From Eucommia ulmoides (taxonomy: Eukaryota > Streptophyta > Magnoliopsida > Garryales > Eucommiaceae): a stretch of 64,000 nt of DNA. The translations under genes and the position numbers were made by a program. This document shows positions 23,670 to 35,417 of this stretch, one piece after another (position 1 is the first letter of the stretch; every line of letters begins with the position of its first letter). Location: positions 23,451,901-23,515,900 of the forward strand of contig CM028326.1 in NCBI GenBank assembly GCA_016647705.1, in the 5' to 3' direction. The notes beneath the pieces were generated by a model. That model saw only the letters and a list, made by a program, of their open reading frames with translations, was not told where the DNA came from and did not search any database.

Positions 23670-24026
23670 GGGAGGGGGAGGAGGAGGAAGGCGGAGCTCC
23701 ATGACATTTCTTGATGTTCTTGATGGAATTTCTTGATGATATTTGTTGATGTTCTTGATGATATTTAATTGTATGTCCATGATATTTCTTGATGTTCAAA
23801 AGGTGAAGATTCCGGTGGCGGTGGGAGGGGAGGATGGGGGGATAGAATAATGAAATTACTTTAAAATAGGGGTCAAAAGTATATTTTTGAAAATAATTTT
23901 TTTAGTGATTTTTAAAAAAAATATATATAATAGAATTAAAAATAAAAGGGTATTTATGTCTTTTTACAAGAAAAACGTGATCAAATGGATTGACTGATAT
24001 TTGTAAAATGTCAAGGGAGGTAAGTA
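23241..24026. mobile_element. Inverted-repeat element next to the Pack-MULE
   Basis: TTACTTATTATTTTACAAATATTAGTCAATC at the left reappears as reverse complement at 23990-24026 (ATTTTACAAATATCAGTCAATCC). Similar inverted matches continue inward (AAATAAC/TACCC...TTTTA). The interior has CT- and GA-rich sequence and a GGTGGCGGTGGGAGG block. Exact ends and target duplication are not resolved; it abuts the MULE target duplication. Confidence 0.5.
23620..23671. repeat. (GA)n microsatellite
   Basis: About 25 GA units preceded by a CT-rich tract of similar length (23500-23590), so the two could pair. Frames read through it are low complexity. Confidence 0.95.
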
Positions 24027-26318
24027 ATATAAACTCTAAAAAAAATTATTTAAATATTTTTAATTGTATTTGATTTGTTTTTAATTTACATTATTATTTT
24101 TAAAATATATCTTACGTAAATTTAGGAGATAACAAACAAGACCTTATATACTCTTTTTCGTATACAATTTCCATTTTCATAGTCCATTTTTTTTTTTTTT
24201 TAAATTTCTCTTGAATAGATCTATCTTAATTTCAACTTAAAGATATTTTATTTATTTATTTAAGCATTAATTTTTATCTCTAATATGCCTTCATAGTATG
24301 GAGTTTTGGTTAACCAATCTACAATTCTATTTTTACTATTTATTATTAGGTAGGTTGGTTTATTTAGTATTTTTTAAAGTTTGGGTGGAATAAAATGATT
24401 GAGTTATTTTTTTTTTCTATTTTACACGTTTAACAACCCATTTAAACTTGTTTCTTTCAATTTTAGTTTGTCTACAAATACACGGATTATTTTTTTCACA
24501 TTACAATATGAGTCTCTAAAAATTACACAGAAATAATTTTCAACATGTGTTATTATTTTGGATTTCATTAGTAAATTACTAATACATGAAAATCCTAATA
24601 AATAGGATTTAGTTATAATTTATATACTCTAGTAAAGTCTCCTAATTTCAAATATATAGTTACCTATTAAAAATATATCGTTATATTTCATGTTATGATG
24701 TTCAACAATATTATTCAGCTACTCCCATAAAACAAAATAAAATGACAATATCAATAACAATTTTAAACCAACAAATGAAACACATACAAAGAAAATCTAA
24801 TGCTTCATATATAGAAATCATACCTAAATTATGCGTGAAAAATATATATAATAAAAATAATGAATAAATTTATCACCTTTAGATCGATAGATCTAGTAAT
24901 GGTTGAGCTCTGTCGGTCTTAACGTCGATTTTAATCTCGAAATTCTTCTATTAAGAGTTGTACACAACCTGAACTAATTGTGACAAAGAAAAAATTCTTA
25001 TAAAGTATTTTGGAGTCCTCCTAAATTCTAATCATTGGTGGAATTACGTGAAATTAATGTACATTTTAAACCTTAAAGTATTCAAATCGTGTTTTTAATA
25101 TTCTATAAAAATCATATAACACCGGAACTGATATATTCACATTGAAAACATTCAATTGGTGAAATTATGACAATGAAATTAACTGAAAATACTCATAATA
25201 ATTAAAATATACTCAAAATTATGAGATGTAAAAAAAATTGAGTTGGTGAGTTCTCATTCATTTGAAAGTTTAGACTTTGCCTTTTAATTTTTCTTATATG
25301 ATGAAAGATGTTTGACTAGTATTGATTTTGTGTGAAAATCTATTTGTTTTTTTTTGGATTGAACGATGGACTTACTTGATCTACCAGTACGGTTTTAAAA
25401 ACATCACTAAAAAACAAAATAATTCAAATTTAAGAGGAAACAAAATAAATTAATAAATTAGTAAGAAAAAAAAAAAAGTTAAACTACTTTTAGGGCAACA
25501 AAATAATTTTTCATTTTTAAGAGTTGTGATTGTAATTTATAAAAATTATTCCAATTTTTCATTTTTTTATTTTCAATACGGCTATTGACCACTGCAAGCC
25601 GAGTATTATTTGTTTAAGCTTGATTCGTTTATTTTTTTATATTATTTGAGTTTGAGCCAAATCTAAAATCTTATGTTCAAATTTGGTTTATTTAATAATC
25701 GAACTATTCACGATCTTTTTTGTTTTTTTTATAAATATTTATTAATTAAATTCAATGCTTTAAGAACTATATAAATAATATATCTTTTACGAGCGAATCA
25801 AAATATAAAAGTTATAAAAATCAATATAAATTTACAAAAAAAAATCAATAATTAAATTTGTTAAATGGATATTTATAAAATTAAAATTAATTAAATTAAT
25901 CTCTAAGATGATTGGATATGTAAATTCAAAAGTCTACTATTTTTTTCATACTAAGCATATAAAAAAAAATATGAATATTATATTATTCTAATTGTTCAGA
26001 AACATTAACGAGTGGAACTCAACCCATTATCGACAATCAACTATGAGTGTAATTTAGAAGTCGAAATCCGATTAATAACAGCAGATAGACACTAGTTGGC
26101 GACACAACCTCAACTAAAATTTAGTTGTGTCACGAAGTCAACCACATTCTCCACACTTCCTCACTTTCTTTCATACCTCCTCTATCATATCCACCACCAA
26201 AAATGGCAAATACAATAACATATCTTTGAATCTTGAATAAACCAATGTCCGTATTTCTTCTCAAATTAAAGTGGTCTAAACCAAGTCTCCTTCTACATGG
26301 AAACCCCATTATGTTTTA
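24027..26318. other. A+T-rich intergenic stretch
   Basis: No coding frame, RNA gene or clear element end was seen on either strand. A phrase at 25060-25080 (CCTTAAAGTATTCAAATCGTG) matches the MITE family at 27332, so a fragment of that family may lie here. Confidence 0.5.
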
Positions 26319-27325
26319 ATGAGGCTAAATTACACCTTAAGCTTCTATTTTATCACTTATTTTAATAACACTCCTTCACTTTTAATTGTTTGGATGGAAT
26401 TCTCAAAACCCCAACCCCCCCCCCCCCCCCGCCTTACCATTAAAACTGAGTTTATATATGAGATACCTCTTGTCGTTTCGGTTAATACTAAGATCAATTC
26501 CTATTATTTTTATAATACTTCAGACACCCCTAATCACATTTTGCTTACAAAAACATCCCTGTAATATTCTTTATTTTTTATTTTATTTTTATGTTTTACT
26601 CTCTCTCTCTCTCTCTTTCTCTTATTTTCTATTTTTTTATTTTTCTATTTTTTGATTTTTTCCGGTGTTATATAATTTTTATAGAATATTAAAAAAATCA
26701 ATAATAAAAACTAGAAAACAAAAAACATAAATAAGATAAAAAGATAACTTTATTTATTTTTGTTTTTGTTTTATTTTTTTAAAATTATTTTTTTTATTTT
26801 TCAAATCCTATTTATTTTATTTTTTTGTTGTTTTTTTTATTTTTTGTGTTTTTTTCTAGACTTTTACTTTCGGTCTATTTTTAATTTTCTTTGAATACCA
26901 TGCAAAAAAATTAAAAAAAAAATGAAATAAAAAATGCAAAACAAAAAAAAATAATAATAGAGAGAGTTAAAAATAGAAAATTAAATTATAAATTATAAAA
27001 TAAATAATAAAAAACATTATGTTGCATTGATACTTTTGTCAAGAAAATGTGATGAAAAGTCTAAAAATAGAAAGGATGTCTTAAATATTATAAAAATGAT
27101 AAGAGATATCTTTAGTATGTATGACAGAGGATGTGTCAGATATAAACTCATAAAATGATTATTAACACAACTTTTGAAAGTGTCTTTAGATGATTTTAAC
27201 ATCAAAAGCTAGCGCGTGACATATTTTAAAAAGTTTCAGGATTCAATTAAGACAATTAGAACCAAATGGGTTCAACTGAAATGAGTGATAAAACATAGGG
27301 CTTCCATGTAATTTACTTTAACAAT
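26319..27325. mobile_element. Inverted-repeat element with long terminal repeats of about 200 bp
   Basis: The left end (GGCTAAATTACACC...TATTTTATCACTTATTT) and the reverse complement of the right end (AAGTAAATTACATGG...TGTTTTATCACTCATTT) match, and the match goes on inward through GAGTTTATAT, ATACCTCTT/ATATCTCTT and ATTTTTATAATA(C/T)TT(C/A)AGACA. The centre is T-rich. No transposase. A target duplication was not resolved because the right end adjoins another MITE. Confidence 0.65.
26404..26432. repeat. C-rich homopolymer tract
   Basis: An 18-base run of C within CCCCAACCCCCC, inside the left arm of the inverted-repeat element and absent from the right arm. Confidence 0.9.
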
Positions 27326-27331
27326 TAAATA

Positions 27332-27648
27332 GAGTTTTTTTTTTCATTTTGCACCCCTAAAGTTTGGGAGAAATCTCACTTTAGTCCCCGTATTTATAAT
27401 TTGAACACTTTAACCTTAAAGTATTCAAATCGTGTCAATTGAGTCCAAATCGTTAACTCCGTCATTTTTTTTTTTTTTTTTTATGGAAATCACTCATGTG
27501 GATAATTTTTGTGCAAGTGGTGATTTTTAACAATTTGTATTCACTTGACACGATTTAGATACTTCAGCATTTACTGTGTTCAAATTGAAAGGACATCGGG
27601 TAAAGTGATATTTCTCCAAAACTTAGGAGTGCAAAGTGCAAAAACCTC
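27332..27648. mobile_element. MULE-like MITE, copy A
   Basis: Ends GAGTTTTTTTTT..CATTTTGCACCCCTAAAGTTTGGGAG and its inverted partner (TTTTTGCACTTTGCACTCCTAAGTTTTGGAG on the minus strand). Inner inverted matches include TATTCAAATCGTGTCAA / TTGACACGATTTAGATACTT. Target duplication not clear in this copy. Confidence 0.75.
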
Positions 27649-27798
27649 TTAAAACTATTACAAAAAGGCAAACTTGCTCTTCTTTTTGGTCACATATAGG
27701 ATGTAGGTGGAGATGAAGACAGAGAACCTTTTCTCTAAATCTAAAGCCCACTCACCATTCAAAGGCGCACCAAAGAAGAAGACCCATGATTTTATTAA

Positions 27799-28067
27799 GA
27801 GGGTTTTGTACTTTGCAACCCAGAAGTTTTGGATAAATCTCACTTTAGTCCGTACACTTTCAATTTGAACACATTAACCTAAAATATCCAAATCGTGTCA
27901 TCGACAGAAGTCAGTCACGCGTCAAATACAGAATCATCATAAAAAATTACAGAAGGACTGACTTGACACGATTTTGATACTTCAAAGTTTAATAAGTTCA
28001 AAGTAAAAAGACGGGGACTAAAGTTAAATTTCTCTAAAACTGTAAGGGTGCAAAGGGCAAAAAGGTC
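27799..28067. mobile_element. MULE-like MITE, copy B
   Basis: Same family as 27332-27648, with TIR GAGGGTTTTGTACTTTGCAACCC and inverted CTTGACACGATTT. Flanks TTTTATTAA (27790-27798) and TTTTAGTAA (28068-28076) are a 9-bp duplication with one mismatch. Confidence 0.8.
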
Positions 28068-28361
28068 TTTTAGTAATTTAAAACAACACATTTTTTATCC
28101 TTAATAATGTTTTGTTAGTAAAAGACAAATAATAAAACTTTGTGGGCCCATCTAGTTCCCCGTGATTGGCTCGTGGTGGGTGGGTCCGGCTTGGGCGAAG
28201 ACGTGTCATGTTACGATTGGTGAATAGCACGTGAGGCTAGTCCCAATGGGAATGATTTAGTCTATTTTTCTAAGCTTCGACAACATGGTTGGTAAAAAGT
28301 GGGATGGTATGATTAATCAAGAAGAAAATATTAGGGGTTTGTGGACAATGGTGTTTCATCA

Positions 28362-28421
<60 letters not shown>

Positions 28422-29802
28422 TTCTCTCTCTAAAGCACAATGTTGAATTATGGAGCGGGTCGGATTAACTTGTAAAACGTCCACATGGGTCCCAAATTTC
28501 ATAAATAGTCACCATGTGAATGAGTATACCTCTTGATCTCAAAGATCACGTATATTTGGCAGACACCCATTGGAAGTGACATACTATTAGAAATTTTTTC
28601 TTTACAAATATGTATTGATATTTCTAAAGTTTTTATTCCCATCATGTTATAGAAAATTTGAGTGGTCTTAATGAGTGTATGAATATTATTGGAAAATACT
28701 CTAATAATATCCGACAAGAGAAAAAACGAAGAACGGACTGTAAATGAGTCTTCAGATTCTGAAAGGTACATTTCCGTTTCAATGTTTTTGCATTAGTTTA
28801 CAGACTTTTCTCTATCTCTCACATAGATACACACAAATACACACACTTCTCTCTCACACAACACACACACACACGATATTGCATCAATTCAGGTAGGAAA
28901 TGCATTGATGGAGGGAAACAAGGTGGTGGTAGTTGGCCCCGGGGGGGTTGCATGTATGTTAGTTCTTTGGGTTAATAAATTACACTTTGCTCCAAGTATT
29001 TAGGTTTATTTTCAATTTTGTACATGTAGTTTTGAAATATGCACTTTACCCTCTCAAAAAATGCAAAAAATAATTTTTCCGTTAAATTTAACAGAATTAA
29101 CAAAAATAACCGAAATATCCCCCACGTAGATCAAGTCCTCAACTTAAAAATATAATTTGACTGCTTAAATGAATTCGGTTTCAAATTATCTATACATAAA
29201 TCAATTTGTCTCAGAGAGTACTATTATTGCAACTTGAAATTAAGAATTCGACGAAAGCATTAAGATTCCACACTTGACTCGCTTATTCTTTTTCAAAAAA
29301 TACTTCTTCAAATCAAACTTCATATTTTTAAAACACAAATTGATCTCATCGTTTATTTATTTTTAATAATCTACTTATTCTTATGTTTTAAGGGGCGCAA
29401 AATTCATTTTTGATCAATTTCGACATTTTTTTGGTGCAGACGTTGGGGAAAAGATTTTTGAACACTAGATCTCCCATTATGTAGACATGCTAGATAGTCG
29501 CTAAACTACAAGTCTTGCGTTATCAATTTTGACATTTAATATATATATTGAAACATAAAATCTTGGAGTTGTTAAAAGAAAAATGATTATTCACCTCTTA
29601 AAACCTTGAAAAACATGTACTTACTGATCTCACCATTAAAAGTTGTGTTTAGCTTAAGTGGGTCGTTAGCATATGGTGGGAAAGTGCTAATTAATTTCAT
29701 TGGTTAGGTAGCTAATCTTTGTCTAATGACATGATAATTAATTTTGTTTTTGATTACTTTGGTGGTTATTGTCGGCAAATAAATGGATCATAATTAATGA
29801 TT
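28068..29802. other. Intergenic stretch with microsatellites
   Basis: Contains a GC-richer block (28140-28350) that looks unique rather than repetitive, a (CT)n-(CA)n compound tract (28368-28421), a second CA-rich tract (28830-28873) and an A+T-rich remainder. A MULE-end-like phrase (GGGTTAATAAATTACACTTTGC) occurs at 28969. No gene could be built. Confidence 0.45.
28368..28421. repeat. Compound (CT)n(CA)n microsatellite
   Basis: About 16 CT units followed by about 11 CA units. Confidence 0.95.
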
Positions 29803-31383
29803 GAGTTTTTTTCACTTTGTGCCCCTAAAGTTTAAGAGAAATCTCACTTTAGCCCTTCTACTTTTAATTTGAACATATTAAACCTTGAAGTATCAAAGTC
29901 GTGTCAAATCAATCCAAATTAGGGGTGTGTAGCAGGTTGGGTCACCCCGCCAAACTCGCCCTAACCGTAACACCCACACCGAAATACAAACCGCTCATAG
30001 TAACTCATTCATTATTGGACGGTCTATGATTCAAATTAGTCCGGATGAAGGTATTTTCATCCTCGTCGTGACATGAACGCATTTCGAAAGTCAAAGTGTC
30101 GTGTTGGAGTATACACCGATCAAGGCTCCTCCTTGGAATCTTATTTGCACCCAGGGAGGAGCAACGTGCTCTGCAGGGACATTGCTGCCCAAAACTTTGT
30201 GACATGTCTCCTGGAAGGCCAACTTCAGAGACTTAGTTGTTTGTCTCAACCAGATCTCCACTTCAATCAATTTCTTCTCTAGAACTTCACGGATCTCCAC
30301 TCTTCTCCACCAGCTCACCTTCGCAGGCCTCATAGAAGCACGCGGGCTTCTCCAAATGAGTCCAAAAGCCCAACCCCAATGATTATCTCCTAAACGCCCC
30401 AGATTATCGGCTAAATATATGGTTTTGCCTAATTAATTGTGATTAGACCCGATGAGGTAAAGCTGACCATCTCCAATGCCTATATATACCAGGGTCTATG
30501 CAAGCCCGAGGTATGCTTAATAACATAATTGCTTTGAGTTCATTTATTTACTTGACGCAATTTTGTACCTCTTCTGCTCTTATTTTCAAGCAGGAAGGGT
30601 TTCGCCGGGATAAATCACGACCCGAGCTTTGTACAGGTACTACTCCCTGAGGAGTAAGACTCTGGACTAAGCAGGTTAGTCACCCACGACCTAATACAGT
30701 TTACGTGAAGAATTTTTAACCATCAACTCCAACTCAGCAAAATGACACATGTCACCTGACTGGATTATACTAGAGACGTTAACAACTTTGGGACATCAAC
30801 AAGCCCAACCCGCAAAGTATTGGTTAATCCACGGTTTTGGCCCAAACTGCCTGTTGCCCACCCATATTGTTTACTAAATTTGCAGTTTTGGAATTTATTA
30901 TTTATGTTTTGTAATTTTTTTTGTGATTTATAAATTACATTGTAGTTTTTTTTTTTTTTTTGTGTTATTGTAATTTGTGTCAATTTTTCTCCAAGTTTTA
31001 GTAATGCAACGATTTTTTTTTTACCAATATTTATTATATTTCAAAGTCCAACCTGAAAATACTTGGGCAACCCAAGGTTCTCATTAGTTCAACTTGAAAA
31101 TAGTCTCAACTCGCACATTATTGGATAACCCACAGTTTAAACTAGTCAACTTTCGCACTCTAATCTGCCTCAATCCGCCCATGATTGGGTGGTCTACGGG
31201 TCAAACTAGCCAACTTGCATACACAGAATCCCCTACATGCGTGAATTTTGTCATAAAAAATACCGGAATGACTGGCTTGACACGATTTAAATACTTTAGG
31301 ATTAATGTATTCAAATTAAAAATACAAGGAATAAAAGTAAAATTTCTCTCTAAAACTTCAATGGTGTAAAGTGCAAAAAGGTA
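29803..31383. mobile_element. MULE-like MITE, copy C, split by a later insertion
   Basis: Outer parts 29803-29920 and 31235-31383 match copies A and B (TTTCACTTTGTGCCCCTAAAG at the left; GGCTTGACACGATTTAAATAC and GTGTAAAGTGCAAAAAGG at the right). A perfect 9-bp duplication TTAATGATT flanks it at 29794-29802 and 31384-31392. This copy fixes the family as a 9-bp-duplicating, MULE-like MITE. Confidence 0.85.
29921..31234. mobile_element. hAT-like insertion inside MITE copy C
   Basis: Left end AGGGGTGTGTAGCAGGTTGG; right end on the minus strand AGGGGATTCTGTGTATGCAAGTTGG, an imperfect inverted terminus of the AGGGGTGT type seen in plant hAT elements. Sub-terminal parts are rich in GGGT/ACCC phrases on both sides. 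The centre (about 30150-30770) has a TATA box (30481) and LTR-like sequence, perhaps a further nested solo LTR. No 8-bp duplication could be seen and no transposase is present. Confidence 0.45.
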
Positions 31384-31392
31384 TTAATGATT

Positions 31393-33619
31393 TGATGCGT
31401 ATTCATATGTCAAAAAAAGAGAAAATTACAAGATAATTAGACAAGGAATGGTGGGTTTGAAATTTGATTCCATTTTACCTTAATTTAATATATTTTAATT
31501 CTTTTTTCTCCACCATGTTTTCATTTTCAATTGCCGCCGAAGTAGACCTAAAGTTTGGAGATCATTGAAAATAGGTCCCTAACTTCTCATTTATTTGCAT
31601 ATGGTTCATAAAATTTTGAACTAGTTACAATTAGGTCCACTTTTTTAACTTCTGGCCATGAAATAAAATTATTTTTTGCACAATTTCTGTCAATTTGAAC
31701 TAACAAAAGTACTTAATTTAACGTAAATAAAAAGTTTTGGAATTCAATCAAGACAACTAAAAAGTCAATGACCGATTCCAAAAATCAGGACTAACAATGC
31801 AAATTTCATTATATAAAGTAGAAACTCTCACTTCAAACGCAATTTTTTTTTCGCCTTTCAAGATCTCACTCATTTATCATTAATTCAAGAACCAACCCTC
31901 AAACTTTTGAATTATGTGTGATTAAACGTTTGTTACCAACAAGTTACAATCAATTCAACCTTTTAATAATGCTAATTGATTTCCATAAATTGATGTGTTA
32001 CTTATGCACCGGTCACAATGTATCTCTTTATGACAGAAAAAACAACAACAACGCATCACTTATACATTAACTCAATTAAATGTCAATAAATCACTTGGAC
32101 ACAGCCGAATAGTAAACTAGAAGTAACTTATATTGGACAACAAATAGAATCAAGATTTTTGTTGAAATTCAACGAACACAATCAATAGATAAAAAATAAA
32201 TCATCACATGTATACAAATTTACATAATTCAGCATAATTATGCTTTTGTTTACTGACAGTTAATGCTAAATCGGTAGAGGAAATGTGCGTACGCTAAGCT
32301 ACGCCGACAATTAACCCGAAATCCCTAATCTCACTAATATTTCTTAAAGAGTCTCTACCCTCTACTTTCAACTCATTACTCTTCTTTCGATAATTACATC
32401 TTTCTTATGAGTCTCAACCAAACCCTGGGTATCTATTTATAGAGCCTTAAACCCTAACACCCCTTTCGGTATTAGTTCTAATTAGAATTGAGATGAATTT
32501 AATTCAATAAAAATAATTTGAAAATGCATTTAGTATGAAATCGAATTAAAGTGAATTCCAATAGAGCAATTTTCGTATTTTCTATATTATCTCTTTTAGG
32601 GTAAATATATATAATTAACACAAGTGAAATTAATAAAATAAATAAAAAATACCTTAAAAAAATAATAATAATAATAATAATGGAAAATAATAGTCATAAA
32701 TTACTAATATCTAGTTTCATTTTTTTCAAGTTTATGACAACTTAATTTAATATCAATTAAAATACTTACAAACAATGAGAATGAAAAACTAAAATAAAAA
32801 ATAATACATTTTGGATTCCCGTACAAATGATGTATTTACTATTAGTTTTTTAAAAGATATATAAATATACTTTTAAAGAAGTTTTAATAAATATAATATA
32901 TACTAAGATTTATTTGTTTTATCTTTAATATTTACAACAACTTAATTAAGATAACAAATTATTGTCGTTCTAAATGTCAATTAAAATAACTACAAAGGCC
33001 TAAAAAGTAAAAATCTAAAAATATAACACGATGCATTGAAACTTCAATACAAATTGAAAATTATTTTTAGATTTACTAGGTATTTAAATATATATATTTT
33101 GGACCAGAGATAACAAAAGGAAAAAAATAAATCAATAAATTATTTTGGTAGAAGAAATCGTACGTACGGTGAAGAGAAATTCACAAAGTTATTCAAGTCG
33201 AATAAGGAGATGTTGCCCAAGTATTTGAATTTGGTAGAATTTATGCTTTTTAACTTTTCCAAATTCAATCATTTCTAGTGGAATTGTCAATTCTCATAAG
33301 TGACTAAGCAGGAATTGATAAATTTCACAAGAATTGAATTTTACTCATACTAAACACAAGAATTATTAAAAATAATATTTTTAATTGAATTCTTTTCTCA
33401 TTTTATGGATTTCGAAAAGGGTATAATTCTTGTTGGACAATGATTCTAATACAACAAGTAATTTATTCTACAATACAACTTTATAAATACAATTTTAATC
33501 AAATTGGAAATTAGACCCCATTTACGAATTTAAGGTACAATTCCCACCAATCATAGGCTCCAATGGTGGAAATGAACATTTGATCCTTATATTCATGGTC
33601 ATTATAAGATCTGTAGGTT
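31393..33619. other. Intergenic stretch with LTR-like and inverted-repeat remnants
   Basis: At 32280-32460 the minus strand has CTATAAATAG followed by about 150 bases of R/U5-like sequence, suggesting a decayed LTR. Phrases near 32530 and 33345 (TTTAGTATGA in opposite directions) hint at a MITE of about 0.9 kb, unproven. A second palindromic-looking block lies at 31540-31760. No gene. Confidence 0.4.
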
Positions 33620-34640
33620 TTAATATTGTGGAAAAATTAAGTTTGAACCATGACAAAAATATCTCAAAAGATTTGAGGTTAATTCGAAACGCTTATATAT
33701 AGATGAGGTATAACAAGGTTTACTGATAGTAGTTAGCGATAAATATGAAAAAATATATGGATCCCCCATTGTGGACAAGGTGAGGGCCCCCCAAACATCA
33801 GAGTGAATTAGTTTAAAAGGTGTGAGAGACACTATGTCACTAATGAAAAAAATGTAAGACACATTGTTTAGCTTGTTGACATGGAGAGTAGTCGAGATGC
33901 TCAGTAGAGACATATCTTAATCTCCCAGTATAGGCTAAAGTGCGGATATATTCAATGGATGCATGATAAAACTGAGAATACAAAAGGCTTAAATAAGATG
34001 AATCAAGTGATGATGATGACGATGGTAGTAAAGATGTTGAGGGTGATGGAGATGATGTTGGGGTTACATAGGTTTATGAAAGGCTAGTGGTACTGGTGGT
34101 AATGGGGATTGATTTGGATGATGCAAACCAATAAGCTTAAATATACATCCAATTTTACTATCAGTCCCAAGAGTTTTTCAAGTTCGAGGATCTGTCGAAA
34201 ACAAATAGCATTACAAAATATTACGTTAAGTCCTAATTTATAAATTTTCCCAACAGATAAAAGATTTAAAGTGAGTTTTGGAATAACAGACGTGTCAGAA
34301 ATAGAAATATGTGAAATAAAAATATGATTGTTGTGATTGACACACATATGAGAACCATTAGCAGTATGAGTGGTAGGAACATTCATAGCCGATAGTTTTG
34401 ATGAGAAAATATTGTGATCAAGAATTATACAAAAATTGGAGAGAGCAAGCATTTGAAGAGTAAAGTTAAATCCCCAATAGAGACGAAAACAATGGTGGAG
34501 GCAGGATCAAAATCCTTATTGGCAGAAAGAACGACAGGTGAACGACAAGTTATGGACATCGTCATTGAACCAGATCAACAATATAAAATAAAGTATATTG
34601 TATGGTATGAATATGGTAAAACAAACACTCTAGGTTAAAT
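33620..34640 (-). pseudogene. Ty1/copia gag-pol remnant (protease to integrase)
   Basis: Minus-strand frame 34084-34452 has the protease-to-integrase linker pattern (ANGSHM, then IPKLTLNLLSVGKIYKLGLNVIF). Frame 33620-33913 has the integrase start PFKLIHSDVWG. The protease catalytic motif is not recognisable and no RT follows, so this is a truncated, decayed piece. Confidence 0.7.
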
Positions 34641-35412
34641 CTAGAGGTTGAAATTATCTAGGAACCGGTCTAAGATCGTGAAAAAGCGATCAATAAACCC
34701 TTGAACCGGTCAAAAGAGCATGGTGAATCGAATTAACAATATAAAAGAGAGTATATTGTGTGACTCGAATTTGAGTAAATAAAGGCCACAAATGGATTCA
34801 TAATGCTAAAATTAGCTAGAAACTTATCTTAAATCCTCAAGAACTGGTCTAAAAGATTATAAACCGGAAAAATGAATGATAAGTAAGAGGATGGATGGCG
34901 TGGAAACTGATAGAACAGGAGAAAGACGTGGTTGTTGACCAAACTGACATGGCAGTTGATTGGATGACGTGGCAGGAGCTGAAGATGATGTGGCAATGAC
35001 ATGTAAGACAATTGGTAGATGATGTGGCATACAAACAGACAACGTGTATTGTTGTGTCAAGTTGATATGGCGGGGTCTATTGGCATAGTGAGATGATGTG
35101 GAAGTATGCTAACATGTACAAGAGTTTATGGTGGCGTGGCTTATGACTAATGTGGGATCATGTGGCGCACGATATGAAGGAATCTACAACAGAGTAGCAT
35201 AGACTTTGGAGCACGCATGAGGGCACGTGGCTTATTGTTTTAGATTATGGTTGGTGTGTGTTGCTTTGACTCAATAAAATAATTCTAACAACGTGATTCG
35301 AGTTGATATCGGAGCAACTATGAAGTCTAAAAGGGTCAATGAAGTGTATGGCGTTTCTAACACTTTTCTTTGGTGGCCTTGGACTTATCATTTATTGGAG
35401 AGTCTTATGGTG
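34641..35412. other. Non-coding stretch left of the Athila element
   Basis: On the minus strand it shows many CCACRTCAT-like phrases (34900-35200) and TGTTAGAATTATTTTATTGAG near 35295, which resembles a copia LTR start. It may be leader or LTR sequence of the copia remnant at 33620-34640. No coding frame. Confidence 0.35.
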
Positions 35413-35417
35413 GCATG
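35413..35417. other. Target duplication, left (GCATG)
   Basis: Matches GCGTG at 47694-47698 with one G/A difference at a CpG. Confidence 0.75.

Noticed and set aside
23448..23780. Overlapping Ser/Leu- and Arg/Glu-rich frames on both strands
   Set aside because: They read through (CT)n and (GA)n tracts; no conserved domain and no splice context.
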